Below, piece by piece: positions 18,053 through 29,495 of a stretch of DNA of 64,000 bases. The stretch is from CAYHCE01 sp964355015 (GTDB lineage Bacteria > Cyanobacteriota > Cyanobacteriia > PCC-6307 > Cyanobiaceae): assembly GCA_964355015.1 (NCBI GenBank), contig CAYHCE010000014.1:15421-79420 (forward strand), read 5' to 3'. Positions within the stretch are counted from its first letter, which is position 1, and every line of letters begins with the position of its first letter. A program made the translations under genes and the position numbers. Below the pieces are notes generated by a model. It saw only the letters and a list, made by a program, of their open reading frames with translations. It was not told the origin of the DNA and made no database searches.

Positions 18053-19573
18053 ATGCCCGGCGATTCGGTAGCAACCACCACCGGGGTTGTCAACGGCGCT
18101 CACCATGATCAACGACTGTCCGTCGTCGGGTCGATGTTCACCGACTACAAACCCAGCAAGGGCTACGACGAGTATTTCAGTGCCGCCTCCGAGCCCCGCT
18201 CGGCCCTGAGTCCGCTTCTGTCCTCCCTGGGTCAGCTGGGAATCGAGGAGATCAACCGCAACCACGTAGCCGCCGGCATGCTGCTCAAGCGGCTCGGAGC
18301 CACCTTCCGGCTCAACGGCTCCGGTGAACGGGGAGGTGAGCGCATCCTCCCCTTCGATCCCCTCCCCCGCCTGATCCGCTCCGGCGAGTGGCAGCGGCTG
18401 GAGAGAGGCCTGATTCAGCGCCTTGAAGCGATCGACAGCTTTCTCGGCGACGTCTACGGCGACCAGAAGATCCTGGCCGACGGTGTCGTGCCGAGGGCCG
18501 ACGTGGAGAGTTCCCAGGGCTGGCGTCCCCAGATGCAGGGGTTCAAGCCTCCCCTCGGCCGCTGGTGCCACATCTCCGGCCTCGATCTGATCCGCGACGG
18601 CAACGGCACCTGGCGGGTGCTGGAGGACAATCTCCGCTGCCCGTCGGGGGTGGCCTACTTCCTGGAGAACCGCCGCGTCATGAAGCGGATGTTCCCGAGC
18701 CTGTTCGCCGGCCGCACCGTTCAGCCGATCGACGACTACCCTTCCCGGCTGCTCGAGACCCTGCGCGAACTCGCCCCCTGGACGGACACCCCCAAGGTGG
18801 TGCTCCTGACCCCGGGCGTGTTCAACAGCGCCTACTTCGAGCACAGCTATCTGGCCCAGCAGATGGGCATCCAGCTGGTGGAGGGCCGCGATCTCGTCTG
18901 CGAGGCCAACCGTGTGTGGATGCGCAGCACCGCAGGGTTGGAGCCGGTGGATGTGATTTACCGTCGCATCGACGACGACTTCCTCGATCCGGCCGTCTTC
19001 CGTGACGATTCCATGCTGGGCGTGCGCGGGCTGATGGAGGCCTACCGGGCCGGAAGGGTGGCCATCGCCAATGCCCCCGGCACGGGGGTGGCCGACGACA
19101 AGCTGATCTACGCCTACGTGCCGGAGATGATCCGCTACTACCTGGGCGAGGAACCGATCATCGAGAACGTTCCCACCTACATCTGCTCCCGGCCGGAGGA
19201 GCAGGCCTATGTTCTGGCTCACCTCAAGGACCTGGTGGTGAAGTCGGTGGCGGAGGCGGGCGGCTACGGCATGCTGATCGGGCCCCATGCCTCCGAGGCC
19301 GAGATCCTCTCCTTCGCCGCGAAGATCCAGGCGGATCCGCGCAACTTCATCGCCCAGCCCACCCTGGAGCTCTCCACCGTGCCGTCCCTCAGCGAAGGCG
19401 AGCTCTATCCCTGCCATGTGGACCTGCGGCCCTACGTGCTGCGGGGCCGCAAGGCCTGGGTCAGCCCGGGCGGCCTCACCCGGGTCGCCCTGCGCCGCGG
19501 TTCCCTGGTGGTCAACTCCTCCCAGGGAGGCGGCTGCAAGGACACCTGGATCGTGGATGAGGCCTCATGCTGA
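18053..19573 (+). CDS. circularly permuted ATP-grasp protein (COG2308 type)
   Basis: A predicted amide-bond-forming ligase of 506 residues. The family blocks are intact: a GYDEYF N-terminus, GVFNSAYFEHSYLA, the EGRDLVCE segment, DVIYRRIDDDFLDP, NAPGTGVADDK and the KSVAEAGGYGM nucleotide-binding region. The substrate is unknown. ATG at 18053, 2 nt after ureC; an in-frame ATG at 18134 gives a start closer to the conserved region and may be the real one. It overlaps the alpha-E gene by 7 nt. This family regularly occurs with alpha-E, transglutaminase and DUF2126 proteins, all of which follow here. Confidence 0.88.
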   Translation: MPGDSVATTTGVVNGAHHDQRLSVVGSMFTDYKPSKGYDEYFSAASEPRSALSPLLSSLGQLGIEEINRNHVAAGMLLKRLGATFRLNGSGERGGERILPFDPLPRLIRSGEWQRLERGLIQRLEAIDSFLGDVYGDQKILADGVVPRADVESSQGWRPQMQGFKPPLGRWCHISGLDLIRDGNGTWRVLEDNLRCPSGVAYFLENRRVMKRMFPSLFAGRTVQPIDDYPSRLLETLRELAPWTDTPKVVLLTPGVFNSAYFEHSYLAQQMGIQLVEGRDLVCEANRVWMRSTAGLEPVDVIYRRIDDDFLDPAVFRDDSMLGVRGLMEAYRAGRVAIANAPGTGVADDKLIYAYVPEMIRYYLGEEPIIENVPTYICSRPEEQAYVLAHLKDLVVKSVAEAGGYGMLIGPHASEAEILSFAAKIQADPRNFIAQPTLELSTVPSLSEGELYPCHVDLRPYVLRGRKAWVSPGGLTRVALRRGSLVVNSSQGGGCKDTWIVDEASC

Positions 19574-20583
19574 GCCGCGTAGCCGATTCGCTCTACTGGA
19601 TCAACCGCTATGTGGAACGGGCCGAGAACATCTCCCGCTTCCTGGAGGTGAGCGAGGCCATGGCGCTCGACTGCCCACCAGGCAGTGCCGAGCCCTGGCT
19701 GCCGCTGATCGACGCCTGCGGCGCCCGTGAGCTGTTCGACAAGCTCTATGCCGTGGGCCGTCCGGAGGACGTGGTCCGCTTTCTGGTGAAGGAGCCGGAC
19801 AACCCCAGCAGCATCGTGAACTGCATCGCCGCGGCCCGGGAGAATGCTCGCCAGATCCGGGAGGTGATCACCACCGAGATGTGGGAGCAGATCAACGACC
19901 TCTATCTCATCCTGCTGGAGAGCGACCGCTTCTGGCAGCAGCCCGACCAGGAGCAGCTGCGGGAGGTGCGCCGCGCCTGCCAGCTCTTCTATGGCATCAC
20001 GGACGCCACTCTCAGCCGCGACCTCTCCTGGCAGTTCAGCAAGCTCGGCCGGCTGGTGGAGCGGGCCGACAAGACCAGCCGCATCCTCGATGTCAAGTAT
20101 TTCCTGCTGCTGCCCAGTCCCGAGGAAGTGGGAGGCGTGCTCGACGAGCTGCAGTGGATCTCGCTGCTGCGCTCGGCCGGCGCTTACCAGATGTTCCGCC
20201 AGTCGCAGCAGCAGGCGATCGCGCCGAAGGCCGTGGCGGCCTTCCTGCTGCTCGATCCGATCTTCCCCCGTTCGGTGCGCTACTGCCTGGAGGGCCTGAG
20301 CAAGTCCCTGCGGGTGATCCGCGGCAATCCGGTGCCCGGACCCCCTGACGACCTCGAATGCCTCAGCGGTCTGATGCTCGCCACCTGGAGCTACGTGCGG
20401 ATCGATGAACTGATCGCCCAGGGCCTGCACGAGGCCATCGATCGGTTCCAGAGTGATCTGAACCGACTGCATGGGCTGATCAGCGATCGCTATTTCGAGA
20501 TCTCCACACCGTCCAGCGTCGTCCCTGCTGCGGTTCTTCCCCCCAGCACCGTTCCTTCCCCCCAGGCATGCGCGCCCGCGTAA
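19567..20583 (+). CDS. alpha-E domain protein (COG2307 type)
   Basis: 338-residue all-helical protein beginning MLSRVADSLYWINRYVERAE, the hallmark of the alpha-E family. It has no known catalytic motif; it is thought to partner the ATP-grasp protein. The C-terminal 20 residues are rich in Pro, Ala and Ser. ATG at 19567 lies inside the end of the ATP-grasp gene and its own stop overlaps the next gene by 16 nt, so the three genes are tightly coupled. Confidence 0.88.
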   Translation: MLSRVADSLYWINRYVERAENISRFLEVSEAMALDCPPGSAEPWLPLIDACGARELFDKLYAVGRPEDVVRFLVKEPDNPSSIVNCIAAARENARQIREVITTEMWEQINDLYLILLESDRFWQQPDQEQLREVRRACQLFYGITDATLSRDLSWQFSKLGRLVERADKTSRILDVKYFLLLPSPEEVGGVLDELQWISLLRSAGAYQMFRQSQQQAIAPKAVAAFLLLDPIFPRSVRYCLEGLSKSLRVIRGNPVPGPPDDLECLSGLMLATWSYVRIDELIAQGLHEAIDRFQSDLNRLHGLISDRYFEISTPSSVVPAAVLPPSTVPSPQACAPA

Positions 20584-21458
20584 CCCATACCCTCTCCTAC
20601 CGCTACAGCGCGCCGGTCCAGCTGGGCTCCCACCGGCTCTGTCTCAAGCCCCGTGCCCATGGGTTCCAGCGGCTGATCAGCTTCGATCTCTCCCTTTCCC
20701 CCGATCCCCATCGCCTGCATCCGCTGGTGGCCGCCAGTGGCGACGACATCCTGCGGGCCCGCTTCATCGGAGCCACCGACGGCTTCGAGATCCGGGCCGT
20801 GAGCGAGGTGGAGACCCAGGCGCCACCTCTGCTGCAGGCCTGCCTGGAGGAGAACGAGCCCTTCCTGCCCTATCCGGTGGGGCATCTCAACGGGGATCTG
20901 ATGGGAAGCCTGGAGGGGTGGCTACCCAATGGCCAGCATGATCCCGCGGCGGTGGAGCTGGCCCAGGAAGCCCTGATGGGCAGCGACCAACGGGCGCTGA
21001 TGTTCCTGCAGCAGCTGGTGGAGATGATCCAGGATCAAGTCAAATATACCCAGCGTCATATGGGTCCGGCCTGGCCCGCCGGTCGCACCCTCAAGGAGCG
21101 GGTCGGGTCCTGCCGCGACCTGGCGGTGCTGATGATCGAAGCCTGCCGCTGTGTCGGCCTGCCGGCGCGCTTCGTGAGCGGCTACCACCTAGTGGAGCCG
21201 AAACCGGAGCGCTACGACCTGCATGCCTGGGCGGAGGTGTATCTGCCCGGGGCGGGCTGGCGAGGCTTCGACCCCAGCGGCATGGGGGCGATCGACGATC
21301 GCTACATCCCCCTGGCCACATCCTCGAAATCCGGCCTCACGGCGGCGGTCACAGGGAGTTTCAGCGGTCCTCCCGGGGTGAAGAGCGACCTGAAGTGGTC
21401 GATCACGGCCGATCTGCTGAGCGAGCTGCCGACGCCGCCGAACCTGCTCCACTACTGA
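20568..21458 (+). CDS. transglutaminase-like protein (COG1305 type)
   Basis: 296 residues: an N-terminal beta-rich transglutaminase-associated region (1-150) and a papain-like core. The catalytic triad is visible as C182 (SCRDLAVL), H219 (DLHAWAEVYL) and D235 (GFDPSG). It could act as a peptidase, amidase or transglutaminase on the product of the ATP-grasp ligase. No signal peptide, so it is cytoplasmic. ATG at 20568. It is the third gene of the coupled trio. Confidence 0.88.
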   Translation: MRARVTHTLSYRYSAPVQLGSHRLCLKPRAHGFQRLISFDLSLSPDPHRLHPLVAASGDDILRARFIGATDGFEIRAVSEVETQAPPLLQACLEENEPFLPYPVGHLNGDLMGSLEGWLPNGQHDPAAVELAQEALMGSDQRALMFLQQLVEMIQDQVKYTQRHMGPAWPAGRTLKERVGSCRDLAVLMIEACRCVGLPARFVSGYHLVEPKPERYDLHAWAEVYLPGAGWRGFDPSGMGAIDDRYIPLATSSKSGLTAAVTGSFSGPPGVKSDLKWSITADLLSELPTPPNLLHY

Positions 21459-21588
21459 GGAGTGGTTCGTCGACCGTTCGATCGGGACGCTCGCGCAATC
21501 CGGAAATGAACCTGAATCGGTAACCGTTGGGTCAGCAGCCGGGGTGCATCACGGAGCATGAAGGAACGACTCGCCCCGCCCAGCCTCC

Positions 21589-24042
<2,454 letters not shown>

Positions 24043-24045
24043 CCC

Positions 24046-26157
24046 ATGCTTGTCACGGAGCCGCTACGTTCGCCCACCGATGGCAGCGGCGCAGGCAGGG
24101 GCTGGATGGAGTCCACGGCAGCTGAGGCGGAGCGGCGGCTGCACGCAGAGGGCATCCGCCTCACCCTCGGCGGTGAACCCACCGTGGTGCCGTTCGAGCC
24201 CCAGGGGGCCGAATGGTCGGTGGCAGCCGACGGCCCCACCAAGCTCGACTACGCCCGCCGGCTGGCGGAGGAGCTGCGCCAGCGGACCTGGCCCGGCAGC
24301 ACCCTGCTCTACTGCCCCGGCAAGCGCTACGACGGCGAGGTCAATCCGCGCTGGGCGCTGCGCCTGATCACCGGCCCCCAGGCACAGCCGCTGGTGCACT
24401 GGCCCCAGGATGGTGCTGGCTCCGACGCCCTCGCCGGCCCCCTGCCGGCCAAACGGGCCAAGGCCTTCCTCGAGGCGATCGCCGACGGACTGGGCTGCCG
24501 CTTCCATCCCGTGCGGCTGCTCGATCCGCTCGATCCCGCCAAGCGGGTCTGGGCCGTGCCCCTTTCCCATGGCCCTCTCCCGGAGCAGGACCCCGAGGGA
24601 CCGGAAAGCTGGCAGGCCGCCCGCTGGCCGCTGGCCCGATCGCTGCGCCAGTTGCTGCCCGCCAGCGGACCCGCCGGCCTGCGGCTGCCTCTTCAGCATT
24701 TCCCGGCCGGTGTGCTCCGCCAGGTGCTCACCCTGGAGATCAGCTCCGAGAGCTGGAACCTCTTTCTGCCGCCCCTGGCCCGCGAGCCCCTGGAGCGCCT
24801 GCTGGGCCTGATCGCGGCCGCCAGCGCCGGCTGGAGCCGGCCGGAACTGAGCGGTGTGCTGCCGCTCGATCTCGACGGCCACTGGCAGGTGCTCGGCCTC
24901 ACCGCCGACCCCGGCGTGCTGGAGGTGAACCTGCCCGTCTGTCACGGCTGGGGCGACTACGCCTTTTGGATCCGCACCCTGGACGTCGCCGCCGATGCGG
25001 TGGGGTTGCGCTCATGGAAGCAATGGGGAGAACGGCAGGAGGGCACCGGCGGTGGGAACCATCTGCTCTGGGGTGGCCCGAGCCTGGAGGAGAACCCGTT
25101 CTTCTCCAGGCCCGCCTGGCTGGTGGGCATCCTGCGTTTCTGGCAACGGCATCCCAGCCTCTCCTACCTGTTCGCGAACAGCTCGGTGGGTCCGGCCTCC
25201 CAGGCGCCGCGCCTGGATGAGGGCAGCGCCAGTCGGCTGGATCTCAAGCTGGCCCATCAGGCCCTGGAGCGGCTGCCGGAGGGGGATCAGCGGCTGCTGA
25301 TCAGCGAGACCCTGAGGCACCTTCATGCCGACCGCAGCGGCAACACCCACCGCAGCGAGATCAGCTTCGACAAGTTCTGGAACCCCGCCTGGGCCGGTGG
25401 TTGTCAGGGCCTGATCGAGTTCCGGGCGATCGAGAGCCTGCCGAATCCCGACTGGACCGTCGCCATCGCCCTTCTCTGGAGCGTCCTGGCGGCCCACCTG
25501 CTCGATCCCGTCCACCGGCCGGGGCGGCTCGAACCCTTCGGCGAACGCCTCCACGACGAACTGCAACTGCCGGCAGCTCTCTGGAGCGACCTGAAGCAGG
25601 TGCTGGACCTGCTTGCCCTCGACGGCCTGCCCCTGGACGCGGAGCCGTTCCGGGCGATCTGGAACTGGCGCTTTCCGCTGCTGCTGGCCTGGGAGCGGGA
25701 CGGAGCCCGCCTGGAGGTCCGCCGGGCTCTCGAGCCCTGGCCCCTCCTCTGCGACACCCCGGTGGAGGGGGGCAGTACCAGCCGGTTCGTGGACAGCTCC
25801 CTGCAGCGGCTCGAAGTCAAAGCGAACACAGCATTTCTGCAGAGCTGCCGGCTGTGGTTGAACGGTCGGCAGTTGTCGCTGGGGGACGGCTGGCTCGGCC
25901 TGCGCTACCGCCACAGCAGCCTCTACCCCTCGCTCCATCCCTGCATCGCCCCGCACCTTCCGCTGCGGCTGGCGATCGAGCCCGCCGCAGGCGACCCGGA
26001 CCGCTTCGTTCTCGATGCCGAAGCGATCGCCTTCGCGCCGGTGGCGGAGAGCTCGCCAGCCGCCACCGCTGAGCCCGCCGAGGGCTGGATCGGCGAGGGA
26101 CCGGCCTGGCCGGCTCCGGTCGCCGCTCAGCGGACCCTGGACCTGCGGCTGGGATGA
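24046..26157 (+). CDS. DUF2126 protein (COG4196 type)
   Basis: 703 residues of unknown biochemical activity. The segments LGGEPTVVPFEP near the N-terminus, HGWGDYAFWIRTLDVAADAV (residues about 300-320), the GGGNHLLWGG / ENPFFSRPAWL region and RSEISFDKFWNP are characteristic of the DUF2126 domain. In many bacteria this domain is fused behind a transglutaminase domain; here it is a separate gene with glgP in between. ATG at 24046 is 3 nt after the glgP stop; a start at the ATG at 24106 is also possible. Confidence 0.82.
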   Translation: MLVTEPLRSPTDGSGAGRGWMESTAAEAERRLHAEGIRLTLGGEPTVVPFEPQGAEWSVAADGPTKLDYARRLAEELRQRTWPGSTLLYCPGKRYDGEVNPRWALRLITGPQAQPLVHWPQDGAGSDALAGPLPAKRAKAFLEAIADGLGCRFHPVRLLDPLDPAKRVWAVPLSHGPLPEQDPEGPESWQAARWPLARSLRQLLPASGPAGLRLPLQHFPAGVLRQVLTLEISSESWNLFLPPLAREPLERLLGLIAAASAGWSRPELSGVLPLDLDGHWQVLGLTADPGVLEVNLPVCHGWGDYAFWIRTLDVAADAVGLRSWKQWGERQEGTGGGNHLLWGGPSLEENPFFSRPAWLVGILRFWQRHPSLSYLFANSSVGPASQAPRLDEGSASRLDLKLAHQALERLPEGDQRLLISETLRHLHADRSGNTHRSEISFDKFWNPAWAGGCQGLIEFRAIESLPNPDWTVAIALLWSVLAAHLLDPVHRPGRLEPFGERLHDELQLPAALWSDLKQVLDLLALDGLPLDAEPFRAIWNWRFPLLLAWERDGARLEVRRALEPWPLLCDTPVEGGSTSRFVDSSLQRLEVKANTAFLQSCRLWLNGRQLSLGDGWLGLRYRHSSLYPSLHPCIAPHLPLRLAIEPAAGDPDRFVLDAEAIAFAPVAESSPAATAEPAEGWIGEGPAWPAPVAAQRTLDLRLG

Positions 26158-26239
26158 GCCCGGGGCGCGCCCGACCTCGGTATCGTCGCCTGGCGTGGCA
26201 CCCGCCTGGGCGACGCCTGAACCCCCTGCCGGAGCCCGG

Positions 26240-27283
26240 ATGGCCACTCTGCTGATCACGGGTGGGGCCGGCTTCATCGGCAGTCACACCTCTCTGGTGC
26301 TGCTGGAGGCCGGCCATCACCTCGTTGTTCTCGACGACTACTCCAACGGTTCGCCGGAATCCCTGAGGCGGGTGGAGCAACTGGCGGGCCCGGTGGCAGC
26401 CGGCCGGCTGCAGGCGATCGAGGGCGACATCCGCAACCCGGCCGACCTGGAGCGAGCCTTCGCCGCCGCTGGAGCCATCGAAGCGGTGGTGCACTTCGCC
26501 GGCCTCAAGGCGGTGGGCGAATCGGTGGCCGATCCTCTGCGCTACTGGGATGTGAACCTCGCCGGCAGTCGGCAGCTGCTGGCCACCATGCGGCAGGCGG
26601 GCTGCCGCACGATCGTGTTCAGCAGCAGCGCCACCCTCTACGGCTCGCCGGAAACGGTGCCGATCGACGAGACGGCTCCGGTTCAGCCGGTGAATCCCTA
26701 CGGTCACACCAAAGCGGCGGTGGAGCAGTTGCTGGCCGACCTGGCTGCCTCCGAGCCGGGCTGGCGGATCGCGCGGTTGCGCTACTTCAATCCGGTCGGG
26801 GCCCATCCCAGCGGCCGCATCGGGGAGGATCCCGGCGGGATTCCCAACAACCTGTTCCCGTTCGTCACCCAGGTGGCGGTGGGCCGGCGGCCCAGCCTGC
26901 AGGTGTTCGGCTCCGACTGGCCCACTCCCGACGGCACCGGCGTACGTGACTACATCCACGTGATGGATCTGGCCGAGGGGCACCGAGCCGCCCTGGATGT
27001 CCTGCTGGTGGAGCCACCCCAGCTGCTCACCCTCAACCTGGGCAGCGGCCAGGGGCACTCGGTGCTGGATGTGGTCCATGCCTTCGAGCGGGCCTGTGGC
27101 AGCCCGGTGCCCTATGCGCTGGTGCCTCGGCGCCCTGGGGATGTGGCGGTCACGGTGGCCGATCCCTCCCTGGCGGGCGAGCGCCTGGGCTGGCGCACCC
27201 GCCGCGGGCTGGAGGACATCTGCCGCGATGGCTGGGCCTGGCAGAGCGCCAATCCCCACGGCTATGGACCGCGTGCCGACTGA
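26240..27283 (+). CDS. galE: UDP-glucose 4-epimerase GalE
   Basis: Interconverts UDP-glucose and UDP-galactose. 347 residues, extended SDR fold with the NAD-binding GGAGFIG at 8-14, catalytic Y154-x3-K158 (YGHTK), the FSSSATLYG serine segment and RYFNPVGAHPSG. The ATG at 26240 directly precedes MATLLITGGAGFIG; the frame is open further upstream inside the DUF2126 gene but without homology. A TATCGT hexamer near 26182 may be its -10. Its end overlaps the next gene by 20 nt. Confidence 0.93.
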   Translation: MATLLITGGAGFIGSHTSLVLLEAGHHLVVLDDYSNGSPESLRRVEQLAGPVAAGRLQAIEGDIRNPADLERAFAAAGAIEAVVHFAGLKAVGESVADPLRYWDVNLAGSRQLLATMRQAGCRTIVFSSSATLYGSPETVPIDETAPVQPVNPYGHTKAAVEQLLADLAASEPGWRIARLRYFNPVGAHPSGRIGEDPGGIPNNLFPFVTQVAVGRRPSLQVFGSDWPTPDGTGVRDYIHVMDLAEGHRAALDVLLVEPPQLLTLNLGSGQGHSVLDVVHAFERACGSPVPYALVPRRPGDVAVTVADPSLAGERLGWRTRRGLEDICRDGWAWQSANPHGYGPRAD

Positions 27284-29495
27284 GCCTGGCCTCGAGTGGC
27301 ATCTTGTTCTGGCCGGGGGCGGTCATACCCATGCCCTGGTGCTGCGGATGTGGGCGATGGGCGGTCCCCCCGCCGGCGCCCTGATCACCCTGGTGAGCCG
27401 CTGCAGCACGGCGCTCTACAGCGGCATGGTGCCGGGCCTGATCGCCGGCCTCCACGACCGCCGCGACTGCGAGATCGACCTGCGCCGGCTCTGCGACAGG
27501 GCCGGGGTGGTCTTCGTGCGGGCTGAGATCACCGGGCTGGATCCGGCGCGGCGGGAATTGAGGCTGGCGGGCCGGCCGGCACTGCGCTGGGACCGGCTCA
27601 GCCTGGACGTGGGCGCCATCACGGCCCCAGCCGCCCCGGCCGAGGCCGTCGGCCTGGCGATCAAGCCGCTGGAGCCGTTCCTGGCCTGGTGCGAGGCCGG
27701 GGCTGCCGCAGGCCCGCTGACGGTGGTGGGCGGTGGGCCGGCCGGCGTGGAGGTGGCCCTGGCCCTGCGGGCCCGGCGGCGTTCCGAAGCGGCTCCCGTC
27801 ACGCTGCAGCTGCGTCCCGGCGATGGCCTGCAGCTCGGCTCCGCCGCCGCCAATCGCCGGGGCGAACGGATGCTGGCCGCGGCTGGGATCCCGTTGCGAT
27901 CGGATCCCGCTGCCGAGGCCCCTGTGGTGTCTCCTGCCGGCCCCGGCCCCGCCATGGCGAGCCCAGTCACGATCGTGCGCTGCACCGGCAGCCGCGCCCC
28001 CGGCTGGCTGGCCGCCGCCGGACTCCCCTGCGATCCGGCCAGTGGCCGGGTGTTCACCACCGACAGCCTCGAGGTGGAGGGCCATCCCGGCCTCTTCGCC
28101 AGCGGCGACTGCGGCCTGGTCCGGCAGGATCCCAGGCCCCCCAGCGGCGTATGGGCCGTGCGGGCGGCGCCTGTGCTGGCCGCCAATCTGCGCCGCTGCC
28201 TGCAGCTCTCGGCCGATCGGACCGCAGGCCGGCGTTCGGCACTCCTGCGCTGGCAACCCCAGCGACGGGCGCTGCAGCTGCTCGGGGATGGTGGCGCCCT
28301 CGATGGGATCCCCCGCGCCCTGGCCACCTGGGGACCGCTGGCCCTGGGTCCGGCCCGCTGGATCTGGTGGTGGAAGAAGCGGATCGATCAACGCTTCATA
28401 GCCCGCTTCAGGGTGTTGGCGTCGATGGGGGGCGCGGGCGCCGCCATGCTCTGCCGAGGCTGCGCCGCCAAGCTGGCCGCCGACCCCCTGGCCTCGGCCC
28501 TGGCGAGGCTGGACGCGCTGCGGAGCGAGCGAGTGCCCGCTGCGGCAGCGGTTCCGCCATCCCGGCTGGAGGATGCGGCGATCGTGGGCACAGCCGCCGA
28601 CGGCGCGCTGCTGCTGCAGAGCGTCGATGGCTTCCCTGCCCTGGTGGCCGATCCTTGGCTGAACGGCCGCCTCACCACCCTGCACGCCTGCTCCGATCTC
28701 TGGGCCTGTGGGGCTCGGGTGGAGAGCGCCCAGGCCCTGGTGACCCTGCCGCGGGCAGCTCCCAGCCTGCAGGAGGACTGGCTGCTGCAGACCCTGGCCG
28801 GCGTCTGCTCCGTGCTCGAGCCCCTCGGGGCGACGCTGGTGGGGGGTCATACCCTGCAGCAGCGCAGCGAGGGCGAGGACGTGAGCCTGGCCCTCACAGT
28901 CAACGGCCGCGCCACCCCCGACCGCTTCTGGCCCAAGGGTGACCTGCGGCCGGGCGATGCTCTGCTGCTCACCCGGGCGATCGGCAGCGGCGTGCTGTTC
29001 GCCGCCGCCATGGCCGGTGCGGCCGAGCCGGAGTGGATCGATGCCGCTCTCACGCAGATGGATCGAAGCCAGGCGCCGTTGGTGGAGCTTCTGGCTGTCC
29101 ATGGCTGCCGGGCCTGCACCGACATCACCGGCTTCGGGCTGCTCGGCCACCTCGGGGAAATGCTGCGGGCTGCGGCCCAGCCGTTGCGTGTCGAGCTGAC
29201 GGCCGCAGCCGTCCCCGTCCTGCCGGGGGCGTGGCAACTGCTGGAGCAGGGCTTCTCCAGCAGCCTGGCCCCCGCCAACCGCGGCGCCTGGGCCGAGCTG
29301 GAGGCGGGACGGGTGGCCCTGGCCGCCGCGCCGGGCCGGGCGGAAGGGCCGCTGCGGGAGCTGCTGATCGATCCCCAGACCTGCGGTCCCCTGCTGGCGG
29401 CGCTGCCGCCCGATCGTGTGGAGTCAGCCCTGGCGGCACTGCGGAACGCCGGTTTCCACCAGGCCGAGGTGATCGGCTGGGTGGCAGTGCCCTAG
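27264..29495 (+). CDS. selD: fusion of NADH dehydrogenase-like flavoprotein and selenide,water dikinase SelD
   Basis: 743 residues in two parts. Residues 1-370 are a pyridine-nucleotide-disulfide-type oxidoreductase: the start carries LVLAGGGHTHA and an internal TVVGGGPAGVEVALAL. Residues from about 385 are SelD, making selenophosphate from selenide and ATP: active-site C400 and K403 in RGCAAKL, a GHTLQQRSEGEDVSL block and GSGVLFAAAM. This fusion is known in other cyanobacteria. The ATG at 27264 lies inside the end of galE. The stop codon TAG shares CTAG with the convergent manC stop. A selenium use in tRNA (2-selenouridine) is the likely need; no selU is in the window. Confidence 0.92.
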   Translation: MDRVPTEPGLEWHLVLAGGGHTHALVLRMWAMGGPPAGALITLVSRCSTALYSGMVPGLIAGLHDRRDCEIDLRRLCDRAGVVFVRAEITGLDPARRELRLAGRPALRWDRLSLDVGAITAPAAPAEAVGLAIKPLEPFLAWCEAGAAAGPLTVVGGGPAGVEVALALRARRRSEAAPVTLQLRPGDGLQLGSAAANRRGERMLAAAGIPLRSDPAAEAPVVSPAGPGPAMASPVTIVRCTGSRAPGWLAAAGLPCDPASGRVFTTDSLEVEGHPGLFASGDCGLVRQDPRPPSGVWAVRAAPVLAANLRRCLQLSADRTAGRRSALLRWQPQRRALQLLGDGGALDGIPRALATWGPLALGPARWIWWWKKRIDQRFIARFRVLASMGGAGAAMLCRGCAAKLAADPLASALARLDALRSERVPAAAAVPPSRLEDAAIVGTAADGALLLQSVDGFPALVADPWLNGRLTTLHACSDLWACGARVESAQALVTLPRAAPSLQEDWLLQTLAGVCSVLEPLGATLVGGHTLQQRSEGEDVSLALTVNGRATPDRFWPKGDLRPGDALLLTRAIGSGVLFAAAMAGAAEPEWIDAALTQMDRSQAPLVELLAVHGCRACTDITGFGLLGHLGEMLRAAAQPLRVELTAAAVPVLPGAWQLLEQGFSSSLAPANRGAWAELEAGRVALAAAPGRAEGPLRELLIDPQTCGPLLAALPPDRVESALAALRNAGFHQAEVIGWVAVP

